From: Acanthaster planci
Lineage: Eukaryota; Echinodermata; Asteroidea; Valvatida; Acanthasteridae
Direction of reading: 5' to 3'
Length of the DNA stretch: 64,000 nt
Assembly (NCBI RefSeq): GCF_001949145.1
Contig: NW_019091474.1
Location: 740,413-804,412 of the forward strand
This document shows, one piece after another, positions 48,423-58,960 of this stretch. The position numbers and the translations under genes were made by a program. Position 1 is the first letter of the stretch; each line of letters opens with the position of its first letter. The notes under the pieces are model-generated. The model was not told the DNA's origin. It did not search any database and saw nothing but the letters and a program-made list of their open reading frames with translations.

Positions 48423-49739
48423 GTAAGTGTTGCATGATTGTCATGATATTCTATTTGTGTAGTGATGTTTCCTGTAATTTGAGACCTCTGTATTCCCTTT
48501 AGCCGGTAAAGTCGAGGTGTTGATGACACCCATGCAGCGCATTGTGATTTTCCATTTGGAACGAAGAAAGCTTGGTTTGAATTTCCAACTTTCACGCTTT
48601 CTCAAAGTTCAAATCCCTTTTCCCCAGAAGACAGTTACAGCAAAGATGTAACAACAGCGTAGCATTATTTCTTTACTGTTACGGATAAATTCCCATAGAT
48701 TTGATTTTGGTTGAGGATGTGGATTTGGCTAACAACTCGCCATGTGATCTCCGAACGTCTCCTGGTGTAAATCACAATCGATCCCTTATCGAATCTTTTC
48801 ATTCAGCGTGAATCATAGTGGAGAAAATGTCCCTTATAATCTATACAAAATAATTTCATCGGATCCACGCGGGGAGGTTGGCAGGTACCCGGGGCAATTA
48901 TGGTTGGGTTTATAATGTAAAGAGAAAGGGGTAATTTTTAGACTTCTTTTTATTCCTTCCTATCACCCTCACTGTGAGAAATTTCCATATTTGCCCCTCC
49001 CACCTCCCCCCCCCGATAAAAAATAAAATTGGTCCCTGATCTGCCCGTACATCAGTATAGCCCAATGTTGTTATTTTAATTCGCCCATACGAGGCCACGA
49101 ATTTTAGCTCACGAATTGGTCTGAAAAGTAAAGGGGTCAAGGGGTGTAATAGTTCCATGGGATTTGATCAGTCGCGTTAATAACAGTGAATTTCATGGAG
49201 TTCCCACCCGATCCGACAACCCCCCGCTACTTATAAGTGAGGCCTGTGCAGCAAAATAGCCTGCAATAACTGCGATGCTAATATATTATCGCATGATGCA
49301 ATTCAATGGCACACATATAAGTGAGGCTAGTCAGCGTCAAGAGCATTTGCAAGCAGAAGGCTCTAACAAGCCTGACTGAAAAGTTTGCCTACTGTATTGC
49401 ATCATACGACTCTGGCGGAGGTGGAATAACAAGCCTTCTAGCAAAGCCATATCTGAACGCTCATTTGACGAGGGCGGCAAACAAAGTTGCCCAAATTATC
49501 CTCTGACTTCCCTCGTGGGTACTTTTGGCTTCCAATTTTGTCAAATACTACCCGACGAAGTATCCAACAATCGCGGCAGTACTATTTGAGCCCCCACCTA
49601 CAGCCGCGTACCGGCTGAGGTAGAAGTTTCCCAGGGCAATCTCCACGGTTTCCTCTTAAAAGCAGCAGTGTGCCCCGAGACATGCGGTAGAAATTTACTC
49701 ACACCAATGTTGCCATGTTTTCTTTCTCCTCTCTGACAG
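48423..49739 (+). other. Intron of the HRM gene, with a MITE C relative
   Basis: 1317 bp. About 49208-49430 contains a diverged, partial relative of the fold-back element at 57.5 and 62.8 kb. Nothing else was recognised. Confidence 0.5.
49205..49430. mobile_element. MITE family C, diverged copy
   Basis: Shares CGCTACTTATAAGTGAGGCC, then TGTGCAG.AAAA.AGCC, GCTAATATATTA and TGCATCATACGA in order with the elements at 57511-57741 and 62784-63041. The right terminal repeat is not recognisable. Confidence 0.7.
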
Positions 49740-49865
49740 TTTTATTTCAAACCCTTCTGGAAGTGAATTGTGTAACGTGCCCCGTCGAGCTGCTTGAAGG
49801 CCTGACATGGCCTGAGTCTGACGCAGGCCGGAACATCTCCGTGCAGTGCGCCCCTGGTCAACCAG
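49740..49865 (+). CDS. HRM-domain receptor-like gene, hormone-receptor-motif exon
   Basis: 126 bp exon, phase 1 at both ends. The acceptor TTTCTCCTCTCTGACAG is strong and the donor is CAG|GTAAGA. It encodes the end of the signal peptide (VLFQTLLEVNC), then CPVELLEGLTWPESDAGRNI and SVQCAPGQPG. The CP-x5-G-x-x-WP-x-(S/T)-x-x-G-x5-CxPG pattern is that of the hormone receptor motif (HRM) found in secretin and adhesion class GPCRs just after the N-terminus or before the GAIN domain. The rest of the domain must be in a later exon, not found up to 64 kb. So the minus-strand C1q array may lie inside the next intron, or this gene is broken. The receptor type is inferred. Confidence 0.7.
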
Positions 49866-51261
49866 GTAAGAGAAGTCAGATTTATAGTTTCACAGATTCT
49901 TAAGGTACATCTTCCTTTCTGAGTGGTTTCCATGTGATTGAAGGTTCGCCGTTTATCGGCAACATTGGTATAAATGTCATAAAATGGGCCTTTCGTGTCA
50001 AGCAAATAAAAAACACAAAACAAAAACATACCCATAAATGAATTATTGAAAATTGCCCACAGCTGTATTTACAAGGATTGGGTTACCTCCCTGGTATGTA
50101 AAAAGCAATAAAAAAAGCACGTGCTTGTTTTTTGTTCTAGATTTTTTCCCCAAAGCACGTGATAAATTATACAATACTCGTAAAGACCCATGAGATGGCA
50201 ATGCTTACGGGTCAGTAGGCATGCTGTAAACACCCTTCACCTTTCCTCGCTTAGGGAATTGATCACTTCAAATACATTCTTTTAAACAATGTACCATGCA
50301 CGTCTAAAGTGAAAAAAGGTCATTACCTGGAGCTCTAGAGGTTGTTCATTTCTGTATGCAAATGCTGTAGTGGCAACTTGAAATGTCTCGAATATATCGA
50401 AAGCAAATGTTTCGGTTTGAATCTTACCCCCTGGTTCCAAAGCACGGGATGATACACACGACTAAATTCCATGAAGACTACGCAAGCTCATAAAAGGTTT
50501 AAATAAAAAATACAGCAATACCTAAAATAACACCCGTGTAACAAAAGCATACGTCTTAGATCTCACGGCAAGATTACCAACACTTCCAAGTTATGACGGA
50601 AGATACAGAACTCAGTACAGTTGAAATGGAAGTCACCATCAATCAGAGAGTTTACTGTTTTCGACCAAAATCCCTATCGGGAAACTTCTGACAGTCTGAG
50701 AAAAGGCAGTGTATATAAGGACACCGTGTGTCTTCTGCGATTCCTTGTTCAAACTTGGATTGACAAAATGTCTTAATCCAAATTAACTCACATTTAAAAC
50801 TTGGCAAAAAATTACTTAAAAAGACTTTCAACAGAAAAAAATCCAATCTATTCAACGTGGTTAAAATAAAAATCTTTATACAGAAATTACTTCGCAAAAT
50901 CTATGGCGTTATTATCCACACAAGATGAATGTGATTCTCACTGTGTTCACGTTCGTGCGAAAAACAGTCCGAAAGGCCAATGTGCCTACAAATGGTCTAA
51001 CTTTTCCATCAGTTCTCTCTCCAGAATTACTGTGCCGCAAATTGAAAAGGACCGTTTAAGAATTACTCATGATAATATGGCGCACGAGGGTTGCCGAAGC
51101 GTCACATCGCGCTAGAGTGTGGAATTCCGACACTTTGCCGTTATGAGTTAATTAATGCAAACAGAACAATATTGATTTCGTGCAAAACAAAATACATCCA
51201 TTCCTCATCTGTCTTGACCACGCTCTCTGTCCCTTCCACCACGTCTGTGGTGTACGTTATG
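49866..51261. other. No recognised gene
   Basis: Probably intron of the HRM gene. I found no second HRM exon with the expected R-x-C-x-x-x-G-x-W motif. Confidence 0.4.
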
Positions 51262-51432
51262 TGACTCAGATCATAAACCCCGATGGAGGAATAAACACAC
51301 AAACACTGCCCCAGTTAACCGTCCGCAATCTCCGATTTACAACGCCCATCGAGTCCCCGCTGACCAGTGCTAGGACCACTGACTTATGGACTGGTAATCG
51401 TAGCCTTGACGGTTTCATGAACATAACATAAC
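51262..51432 (-). pseudogene. C1q-domain pseudogene fragment
   Basis: Read on the minus strand this aligns with the last 50-60 codons of the neighbouring C1q genes. The HHQSSNSAVLVLASGDTVRL region appears as CCAGTCCATAAGTCAGTGGT giving SVVLALVSGDSMGVVN, and the end is PPSGFMI in place of SSFSGFLI, followed by TGA. A 2-bp net deletion upstream shifts the frame (GHSGYHHQ is no longer readable), and no collagen region or first exon is visible further right. It is a decayed member of the tandem array. Confidence 0.75.
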
Positions 51433-52403
51433 TTGTCTCGTATGTTGAGACTTGTAATGGAACGTTTCCCCATGGGATCGGTAAAGCCTATGAAAGCCAT
51501 GGAAAAGCATTACTTTATCTAATTTGATTTTTTGCTTTTAAAATGTGACGTGTAGTGAATAAAGTGAGATGGCCTCAGGCGATTTTTTGGTTCGGGTAGG
51601 GTTTTTGGATGACGTTTTTTGATAGAAACTATAACACCGTGCTCACAGGGCCTACAGGCTTGAATTTTCCACAGTCAGCACCGAGTCACCCCAGAACTAT
51701 AAAGAAGTCAGCCTGAAATGCTCAAACATTTCTCCTTCTCGGCTTGATTTTAATTCCTGCGTCAAACTATTTATTTTGGCAGTTCTAAGAAGTCAGAACA
51801 AAGAAAGATAGGCCCATGTCATGGCCTCCATCCCCATGAGTAACTTAATGTACATTTAAAACTGTCTTGAAATTGTTTTCATCAGAAGAGTTACACTGGC
51901 AGGGTATATCCTTTTTGTGACTAGAAGAAATAAATGGACTTGAATTTGTGTAGAGGAAAACACGAAGATCATATTGAGAGCACTTCGTTAACAGGGTCCA
52001 GGGGTCTGCTACCGTAGGGCAGCTAGGCCTTGAAAAAATGTTTCAGTCACAGAAAGATTGGGCCTCGCTGAGGCATATTTTCCACGCTAGCGCACAAGTA
52101 GATGCTGAAATGCCTGTACTTTAAACCACGTGCAAAAAATTCTTCCTTTCAATTTTTGTTAAAATGATTTCCTTTATTTCCGACAGCAAATGCCGACATT
52201 GTGTCATTTGAATCTTCTACAGTACTAAATACCACAAGAATGGATTGAATCGAAAGGTGGTCTTTTAGTTCCAGTTAAAAGCTATACACGCTGTCACAAT
52301 TCAAATCAGAACAATTATGCTATAAACGGTTGTTTCCCCGGACTGTATTGAAACGTAAACAAAAGTACAGAAGTGATGTAAGTGGTTGGATTTTATAATC
52401 TGG
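51433..52403. other. Flank between C1q pseudogene and C1q gene 1
   Basis: About 1 kb. It includes the presumed 3'UTR of gene 1; an AATAAA on the minus strand (TTTATT near 52170) is a candidate poly(A) signal. A stretch around 51945-52030 resembles 59460-59560. Confidence 0.45.
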
Positions 52404-53716
52404 TCATATGGCTTGGACGAGAAATCCGGAAAAGGACGAGTACGAGCAGCAGAAGATACGTTGTCCTGCACCACTCCCCACAATGAGGCTAACCGTGTCC
52501 CCATTGACCAGTGTGGTGACAAGGGCATTGCTAGACTGATGGTAGTAGCCCGGATGGCTGTCACGAACTCGAGTGATGCCACTACCGTTCACTACAAGAA
52601 TCGCATCTGGCCGTGGCCCATCGACAAGGCCCATGACGGTCACGCTGAAGAAATAAACACCTGCTACAGAGCAGGTAAATACTCCTGTCTCTGAATCATA
52701 CGCGTCTCCGACGTTCGTTCGGATATTGTCAAAGATGACAGTATCGCCAGAATTACCTGTGAAATGACTGCTCAAATAAACGGTGAAAGCGACGGCAGAG
52801 GGCGGTGTTGGGGTGACGTAGGTCGATTCCCCGGGCTCACCCTTTCCACCCTTCTCCCCCTTCTCGCCGTTGGGACCTGTTGGTCCCAGCTTCCCTGGCT
52901 GGCCAATGAGTCCTTCAACCCCTGGCTCTCCCTGGTCCCCCTTCTGACCGCGATCGCCAGTGTCTCCCTTGGGTCCAGGGAGACCCAATCCAGGCTCACC
53001 TCTTGGGCCTATTGAGCCCGGCTGGCCATTTTGGCCTGGAACGCCAGGAATTCCCGGTTGGCCGGCAGGTCCTGCTGGACCCTGGAAGCAAGTGCTGCAG
53101 CATGACCCTTTAGATAATGGGGGTGATATCTGAGAATCACTAGCTTGTGCAGTGCAGGGATGGTAGACGGCCCGCAACAGAAGATGCATAGACATGAGTA
53201 GAGCAATAAACCTCACTCCCACCTGTGCAATTAAAAAATACTGCAATATTTACCACAGTATGGTTTAGCTTTAAGCAGCAAAGTAGGACCTGAGCTTAAT
53301 TCTGTAAAGCATAGCAAACATTGCAGAAATGTGCAGATAAACAGATGAAAAATGAACATGTTATTTCATAGTTCCACCTTCAGGCTCAAAATTGATATCT
53401 GGACACACGAACCGATCCGATCTTTTGTACGACAAAACATAATGCCTCGAAAACATTACTGTTGGGGATATCAGTCAATCATGTAAACTAACCTGAAATC
53501 TTGCTGTGCTCCATGCTGCATAAAACAACGACTCAACAGTGGTCAATTCATGGAGGCATGGCCTTCTCTTTTTCAGACTTCGTTGGACCGAGCTGGATTT
53601 TGATTTCAACTAAATACCTACATGTATGTCTATATCAAAGCTTTTGCTTTTGTAAATTTCACAGTTTTATATTTTTGTTCTATTTTGCTTGCTTTTAAAC
53701 TTACCTGGAATGCCAT
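52404..53716 (-). CDS. C1q-domain-containing collagen-like protein 1 (276 aa)
   Basis: Two exons: 53705-53716 (MAFQ, donor GTAAGT) and 52404-53222 (acceptor TTAATTGCACAG), phase 0. Residues 1-30 are a signal peptide ending PCTAQ. C45-C46 and C49 in SCCSTCFQ probably link chains. Residues 52-137 are collagen: ten G-X-Y triplets, a two-residue break (GL), then 18 triplets rich in GEK/GEP/GDR. Residues about 145-276 are a C1q globular domain with [13 protein letters not shown], the HQSSN-x-x-V block, GDTVSL and terminal SSFSGFLVQ. Such proteins form trimers and higher oligomers and act as secreted pattern-recognition or lectin-like molecules. This is the most diverged of the three copies. Function in ligand binding is inferred. 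Confidence 0.95.
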
Positions 53717-53718
53717 TT

Positions 53719-53726
53719 TGACGTCA
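53719..53726 (-). promoter_or_regulatory. CRE palindrome beside C1q gene 1 start codon
   Basis: TGACGTCA lies 2 bp upstream of the ATG, a position shared with genes 2 and 3. It may be a CRE/ATF site in a very short 5'UTR, or conserved only by common descent. Confidence 0.4.
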
Positions 53727-55727
53727 GAAGTGCTCTTAAGTCACAATTTTCAGACCTAAAGTAGGAAGTGTAGTCCCAAAAGATGATTGTTCTGAATGCA
53801 GCAACGCAAAGAAAATGCATGAAACGATCAGATGTTGGATGAATGGCAACTGGTTTTAACGGATTAAAATGTATTCTCCGTCTGAATCCACGGGCTTATA
53901 ACTACAAAAACCTGGTCACCGACAATGATGCCACAAGTTCAGCTGACCAATGAAAATGTGGAAAAATGGCATCATCCATGCAAAAAATTTAGGATATCAA
54001 AGCTATTGACCAATGAAATCTCAACAAAATGACATCACTTCCACGCGTTTATTTCATACTCATTCCTAATTCATTGACAGTGACAATTCCTTTTGTAATG
54101 CTGCTTACAAAGGGATACACCCTCCTCGTTTGTCTTAGCCAATGGCAAGCGTTAAACAAAAGTTGCTGGGTTGGTAATTGTTGTGCATTTTTCTTCGGAC
54201 AATGCAAAAACTTGTGGCTGTTAAACCTTTGTTAAAAATAAAAAAGTTTGAGTGGATAGTTGAATACAGCTAAAAGGAAGCATTATAATTTGCAAGAGAG
54301 TAAGATAAAACATTGATTTAATTCGGTAATATTTTTACATAGAGCAAAAAGACTTGCAAGATAGACTGACGTCACAACTGTTTCATTTTATTGTTCGTTC
54401 ATAATGTTCTCAGTTACAATTTATGTCTGTGCTCTTAGCATCAATCGGAATAATATTATGTTACCTTCTTTGGTTTAATTTAGGACATGAATATATTGTC
54501 ATAAATCCCAAACGCTGTACACAAGGCCAACAAACTGAGAGACTGCCAAAATGATCAAGAAATCACTCCAGTAAGAATTCTTGCAAAAAAGGAGGAGCTT
54601 TAATTGACAAGGGAGATGCCATTGTCGGCTTGGTTCGAATTGCTACATCAAACTGTTTATTTTATGCAGTGCGAGGAAATCAGGTCAACATAATTACCGA
54701 TACATAAAACAGCGACCACGTGAAGTCCCCGATCCACACAATTCACAAGCGACTTTAACATACACGAAGTACTTGTACAAAAAATATTTTCATCTGGAGA
54801 TGCATAGACTGACAGGGTTATGACCTCTACGTGACTGGATGAAACAAATGCTGGCCTGCTTGAATTCGTGCGATTATTTGTAGGCACTTGGATACAGAAT
54901 GTGAAGTTCAAGAGGTTTATCGTGTACAATCTGTCAGGTGCCGTCAAAATGGAATGCCGTGAGTAAGGCCGCGTCCGAATCACTTGGCTACTGCCGGTAA
55001 TTACGACAAGTCTATGGCACTGGCCGCGGCCAGTTCCCATTAAGTAGTGTGTAAATTTCGACCGTAGCCAGGTGATTCGGACACGGCCTAAGTTAGACAA
55101 ATCCAACTGAAACGTCTATACCACAAGTATTGCTTAGTGTCAAACACTTTTGACAGACCTTTGGAGTTTGCTGTCCAGAGATAAATCCAAACACCATCAG
55201 AACACTAAGACTCAACTTTCCAACACACTGTCCATCTTTTCTATAAATTTTAATCTTTTCGGGATTTTACAATTGAGTAGCATTATTCCATCGTGTGTTT
55301 TTTATGTTCGACTACAGAGTCTTTTTAAAAAAATAGTTCAAAGAAATGTGACTTCGACCTTCTCATCGCATTGGATACATTTTGAAGGTAACTTTGGGGC
55401 ATTTTACACAAATCGTCAAAACTTCCATCAGACCAAAATTACAGTTGATGGCTTTTCCTTGTACATGTATAGGTTACGATGGTACAAAACTGTATGGAAG
55501 CAAACGCAAAATGGTTGGGCTGTGTAGCACGTGAATCCAAAACTGATATCCAACCTGTCACCGTCACACTTGAGTAACCTTTACAACTGCATTTATGACA
55601 AAGTGTCTGAAATTCGGTATTTGTAAACTACAAAAGTGTTTAAAGGAGTATGTAACTTTTACTTCCAATATTCATTCCCTTCCGCTGTGTCTACTGATGA
55701 CGTGTACCTTGGTTCGCAATGGGTTCA
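53727..55727. other. Region between C1q genes 1 and 2
   Basis: Contains the upstream region of gene 1 (53727-about 54600), whose blocks recur upstream of genes 2 and 3, a MITE B copy (54964-55091), and the 3' flank of gene 2 (about 55290-55727). No other gene. Confidence 0.6.
54964..55091. mobile_element. MITE family B, copy 2
   Basis: TAAGGCCGCGTCCGAATCAC at the left pairs with GTGATTCGGACACGGCCTA at the right; TIRs are about 35 bp including the CTTGGCTAC/GTAGCCAGG continuation. It is inserted in the gene 1 upstream region, and the matching flank at 63.5-63.7 kb shows no sign of it. Confidence 0.88.
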
Positions 55728-57012
55728 TTACATGGCTTGGATCAGAAATCCAGAAAAAGAAGAATACTGGCAGCAGTGTATACTTTGTCCACCATCACGC
55801 AGATTAACAAGGCGAACTGTGTCCCCGCTGGCTAGTACGAGGACCGCTGAATTACTGGACTGGTGATGGTAGCCGGAATGGCCGTCGTGAACCTTAAAAA
55901 TGTCTGCACCGTTCTTTCTCAAGCTTGCATACACTGTCACTCTGGAGTTCAAGCTCAAAAGAGTCACGCTGAAAAAATAAACACCCGCCATGGAGCAGGT
56001 GAATGTTCCCGTTTCAGGATTGTAAGCGCCTCCACTGTTCGTTTGGACATTGTCGAAGATGACAACATCACCAGAAGTACCTGTGAAATGACCGCTCAAA
56101 CGAGCACTGAAAGCGACGGCAGAGGGCGGTGTTGGGATGGCGTAGGTCGATTCTCCAGACTCACCCTTTCCACCCTTCACCCCCTTCTCGCCGTTGGAAC
56201 CGGTAGGTCCCAGCTTTCCTGGCTGGCCAATGAGTCCTTCAACCCCCGGCTCTCCCTGGTCCCCCTTCTGACCGCGATCGCCAGTATCTCCCTTGGGTCC
56301 AGGGAGACCATAGCCGGGCTCACCTCTTTGACCTATTGAGCCGGGCTGGCCATTTTGGCCTGGAACGCCTGGAATTCCCGGCTGGCCGGCTGCTCCTGCT
56401 GGACCCTGGAAACAAGCGCCGCAGCATGATCCTTTGGACGATGTTTGTGACATGTCAGTATTGCTTGGTTGTGCAATACAGGGATGATGGTAGGCGTGCA
56501 ACAGCAGATGCGCACACGCGAGTAGAACAATAAATCTCAATCTTACCTGTGAGTTACAAATGAATACTGCAATCATGTTTCAAGCAAGTAATAGAGGTTA
56601 AGGTTGAGTTTAATTCTTTTAATGGATACTGTGGGAAGTTTCAATTACTTGTGATACGAAGAATTTCTACAGTTGTACAAAATGTTACATCAAGACTCAG
56701 AATATACATTTTTCTTTAGTCGGGAATAATCTATAGCAGTCTGGCAAACGTACTCACTCAAAATATTTGCGCATCAAGCTCAACTTGAAAACATGCAGTA
56801 CGCTATGGGGCCAGAAACAACGATGTGTTGGCACTTAACTCTCATGAGTAGGTGTCCTTGTTTTACCAGGAGTGAAGGTTTTGATTTTTAGACGAATATT
56901 ATTATTTTTGTTTTGGGGGGCTTTTTTGTGCAAAACGAATATAATTATTTTTGTTTTGGGGTTTTTTTTGTGCAAAATACTAGTCTTTGTCAAAACTTAC
57001 CTGGAATGTCAT
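55728..57012 (-). CDS. C1q-domain-containing collagen-like protein 2 (276 aa)
   Basis: Exons 57001-57012 (MTFQ) and 55728-56546 (acceptor AACTCACAG), phase 0, stop TAA. Same layout as gene 1: signal peptide ending PCIAQ, SCCGACFQ cysteine cluster, ten collagen triplets, a two-residue break (GY), 18 triplets, and a C1q domain with GTFTCSMAGVYFF, HHQSSNSAVLVLASGDTVRL and [15 protein letters not shown]. In the second exon the true start of translation-derived sequence is VRLRFIVLL; the ORF upstream of it (MIAVFICNSQ) is intron. It is much closer to gene 3 than to gene 1. A 158-aa plus-strand ORF inside it is an antisense shadow. Confidence 0.95.
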
Positions 57013-57014
57013 TT

Positions 57015-57022
57015 CGACGTCA
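57015..57022 (-). promoter_or_regulatory. CRE-like site beside C1q gene 2 start codon
   Basis: TGACGTCG on the minus strand, one base off the palindrome found in the other two copies, at the same 2-bp distance from the ATG. Confidence 0.3.
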
Positions 57023-58454
57023 CATCTGCGCTTACAATTTTCAGACCCCTTGCAAAACGACGGATGTTTGACTGAAGGCGATCACGCAGAGCAAATGAAT
57101 GAAGCAATCTGATCTTGGATAGAGAGCAACTGGTTTTCATGGAACCGACTGAATTGTACGCCTAAATCCCAGGACTTAACAACCTCAAAGACCCAGTCAC
57201 CGAAAATGATGCCTCAAGTATAGGTGACCAATCACAGTGTTGAAATGGTACCAACGATGCAAATTTTGTTGAATGTCAGAATTGTCAACCAATGAATTCA
57301 CAACTAAAGGACATCACTTATTACATTTGCTACAGGGATTCCCATTGCACCCAAACAGTTTGTTTTGTAATCACGTTTGTATCAAGGTACACCCTATTCG
57401 TTACTCTAAGCCAATCGGAAGGTTTGAACAAGAATCATGTGACTTGTCATTTCTGGTAATTCTGTAGAGGCAATGAAAGAAAACTGAGCTTTAGAAAGTG
57501 TTTGGCAAAACCACCTGATCCGGCTACCCACCGCTACTTATAAGTGAGGCCTGTGCAGTAAAACAGCCATGCAATATTACTGTGACGCTAATATATTAAC
57601 GTATGATGCAACACAGCAGGCAAACGTTTAAGTTTTCCTAATGTGCTGCATCATACGATAATTTAAGCATCACAGTTCTTGCAGGCTATTTCACTGCACA
57701 GGCGTCACTTATAAGTAGCTGTGGGTAGTCGGATCGGGTGGCAAAACAATGAAGTATGGTTCACAAGTTTAGACCTGTAGTCGAACACAATTAAGTGGGA
57801 ATATCTTTTAAACAGGAGCAAAGTACAGAGTGAATTCAAACCAGTAACATACTTTGGTTTACGTGAAACGACCAGAAATGCCCTTGGCAGATGGTTATCA
57901 TATTTTTCTCCCAATATGGTTCAGTGCACAATTTTTTGTTAATGCTCTTATCGGCATGCCTAAATAAAATCGGGTGGTGGCTTTAGTTGTATGTAGTAAA
58001 CGTATAACATGAAGAGTCCTCTGAATAATCGCTTGTTGGTGTTGTTTGGAAATTAAATGCAAACCCCAAAACACTTGTATATGGAGTAAACAAAACAATA
58101 ATTAGCCATTTTAATCACCGAGTCACTTCAAGAATATTCCATGTAGGAAGTCAGTTTAAATGTCCAATGGAGTTGCCATTCACGATTTGGTTCGAGTTCT
58201 TACATCAAACTATGAAGTCAAGAGGGAGGTAAAACACAAGTTTTCTCCCCTTGGGGTGTTCCTTCTGGAGTTACATTAAACGACCAGAAAAACATTCGCA
58301 ATAAATTTGCCAAATTACAGTGTGTTATACTAACATATAGCCTTGAACTGTGGCTGTGTGTTTTCAAGAATACCGATATGCTGATACCGCTTGAATTGTT
58401 ATATCAAACGTCAGAACTTAAATAAGAACCAACAAGGATGCGTTTTTGTCCTTC
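57023..58454. other. Upstream region of C1q gene 2 (segmental duplicate)
   Basis: Nearly the same sequence recurs upstream of gene 3 (from about 62110). It includes a CCAAT-type GATTGGTCAC on the minus strand (near 57225-57235) and a MITE C copy. At about 58209-58212 it lacks roughly 380 bp that are present at 63507-63890. Confidence 0.7.
57511..57741. mobile_element. MITE family C, 231 bp
   Basis: Terminal inverted repeat of about 50 bp: CCTGATCCGGCTACCCACCG and CTACTTATAAGTGA at the left are mirrored by TCACTTATAAGTAG and GTGGGTAGTCGGATCGGGTG at the right. Inner arms (TGTGCAGTAAAACAGCC versus GGCTATTTCACTGCACA) also pair. Confidence 0.9.
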
Positions 58455-58922
58455 TAGGTTGTACCTGTACAAAACAGCACGGAAGCGATGCCAAATGGTT
58501 GAACTGTAAATTATGCAAAACATATTGTGCGCCATAAGTATTCTACTGTCTTGTTAATGTAATTTAACGCTTTGATTACATACAGCAAACAGTCTGTTCC
58601 TGGAAGAGAGCAAACAGTGTTAACGGAGCCAACTGAACTGTACGACCAAACCCTCAGTTTTGAAAAGTCAAAAGCCGGTCACCGATGTCCCCAGGTATAG
58701 CTGACCAGTGACTGTAGTGTTTGGCAACAGAATCTGATTAGCAAATTGTTGAAATGTTGAATGTCGAAATCACATCTAAATGACACCCCTTTGTACACTT
58801 AACTTATCCTCATTTCACCCTACATTGACGGTTTGTTTTGATATTTTAGTTGCATCTACATCAAGATACACCCTCTTCGCTAATCTCAGCCAGTTGGAGA
58901 GTTTGAGCAAGAATCGTGTGAC
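58455..58922 (-). pseudogene. Remnant of a deleted C1q gene copy (flanks only)
   Basis: 58455-about 58590 matches the 3' flank of genes 2 and 3 (TACAAAACAGCACGGAAGCG...AATGGTTGAACTGT). From about 58600 the sequence matches the region upstream of their first exon (AGAGAGCAA, GGAGCCAACTGAACTGTACG, CAAGATACACCCTCTTCGCT). The gene body and first exon, about 1.5 kb, are missing between them. A gap follows at 58923. Confidence 0.65.
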
Positions 58923-58960
58923 NNNNNNNNNNNNNNNNNNNNNNNNNNNNNNNNNNNNNN
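58923..58960. other. Assembly gap (38 N)
   Basis: Run of N inside the duplicated upstream sequence. Confidence 1.

Noticed and set aside
55863-56339. 158-aa plus-strand ORF
   Set aside because: Antisense shadow of C1q gene 2, caused by the biased codons of the collagen repeat.
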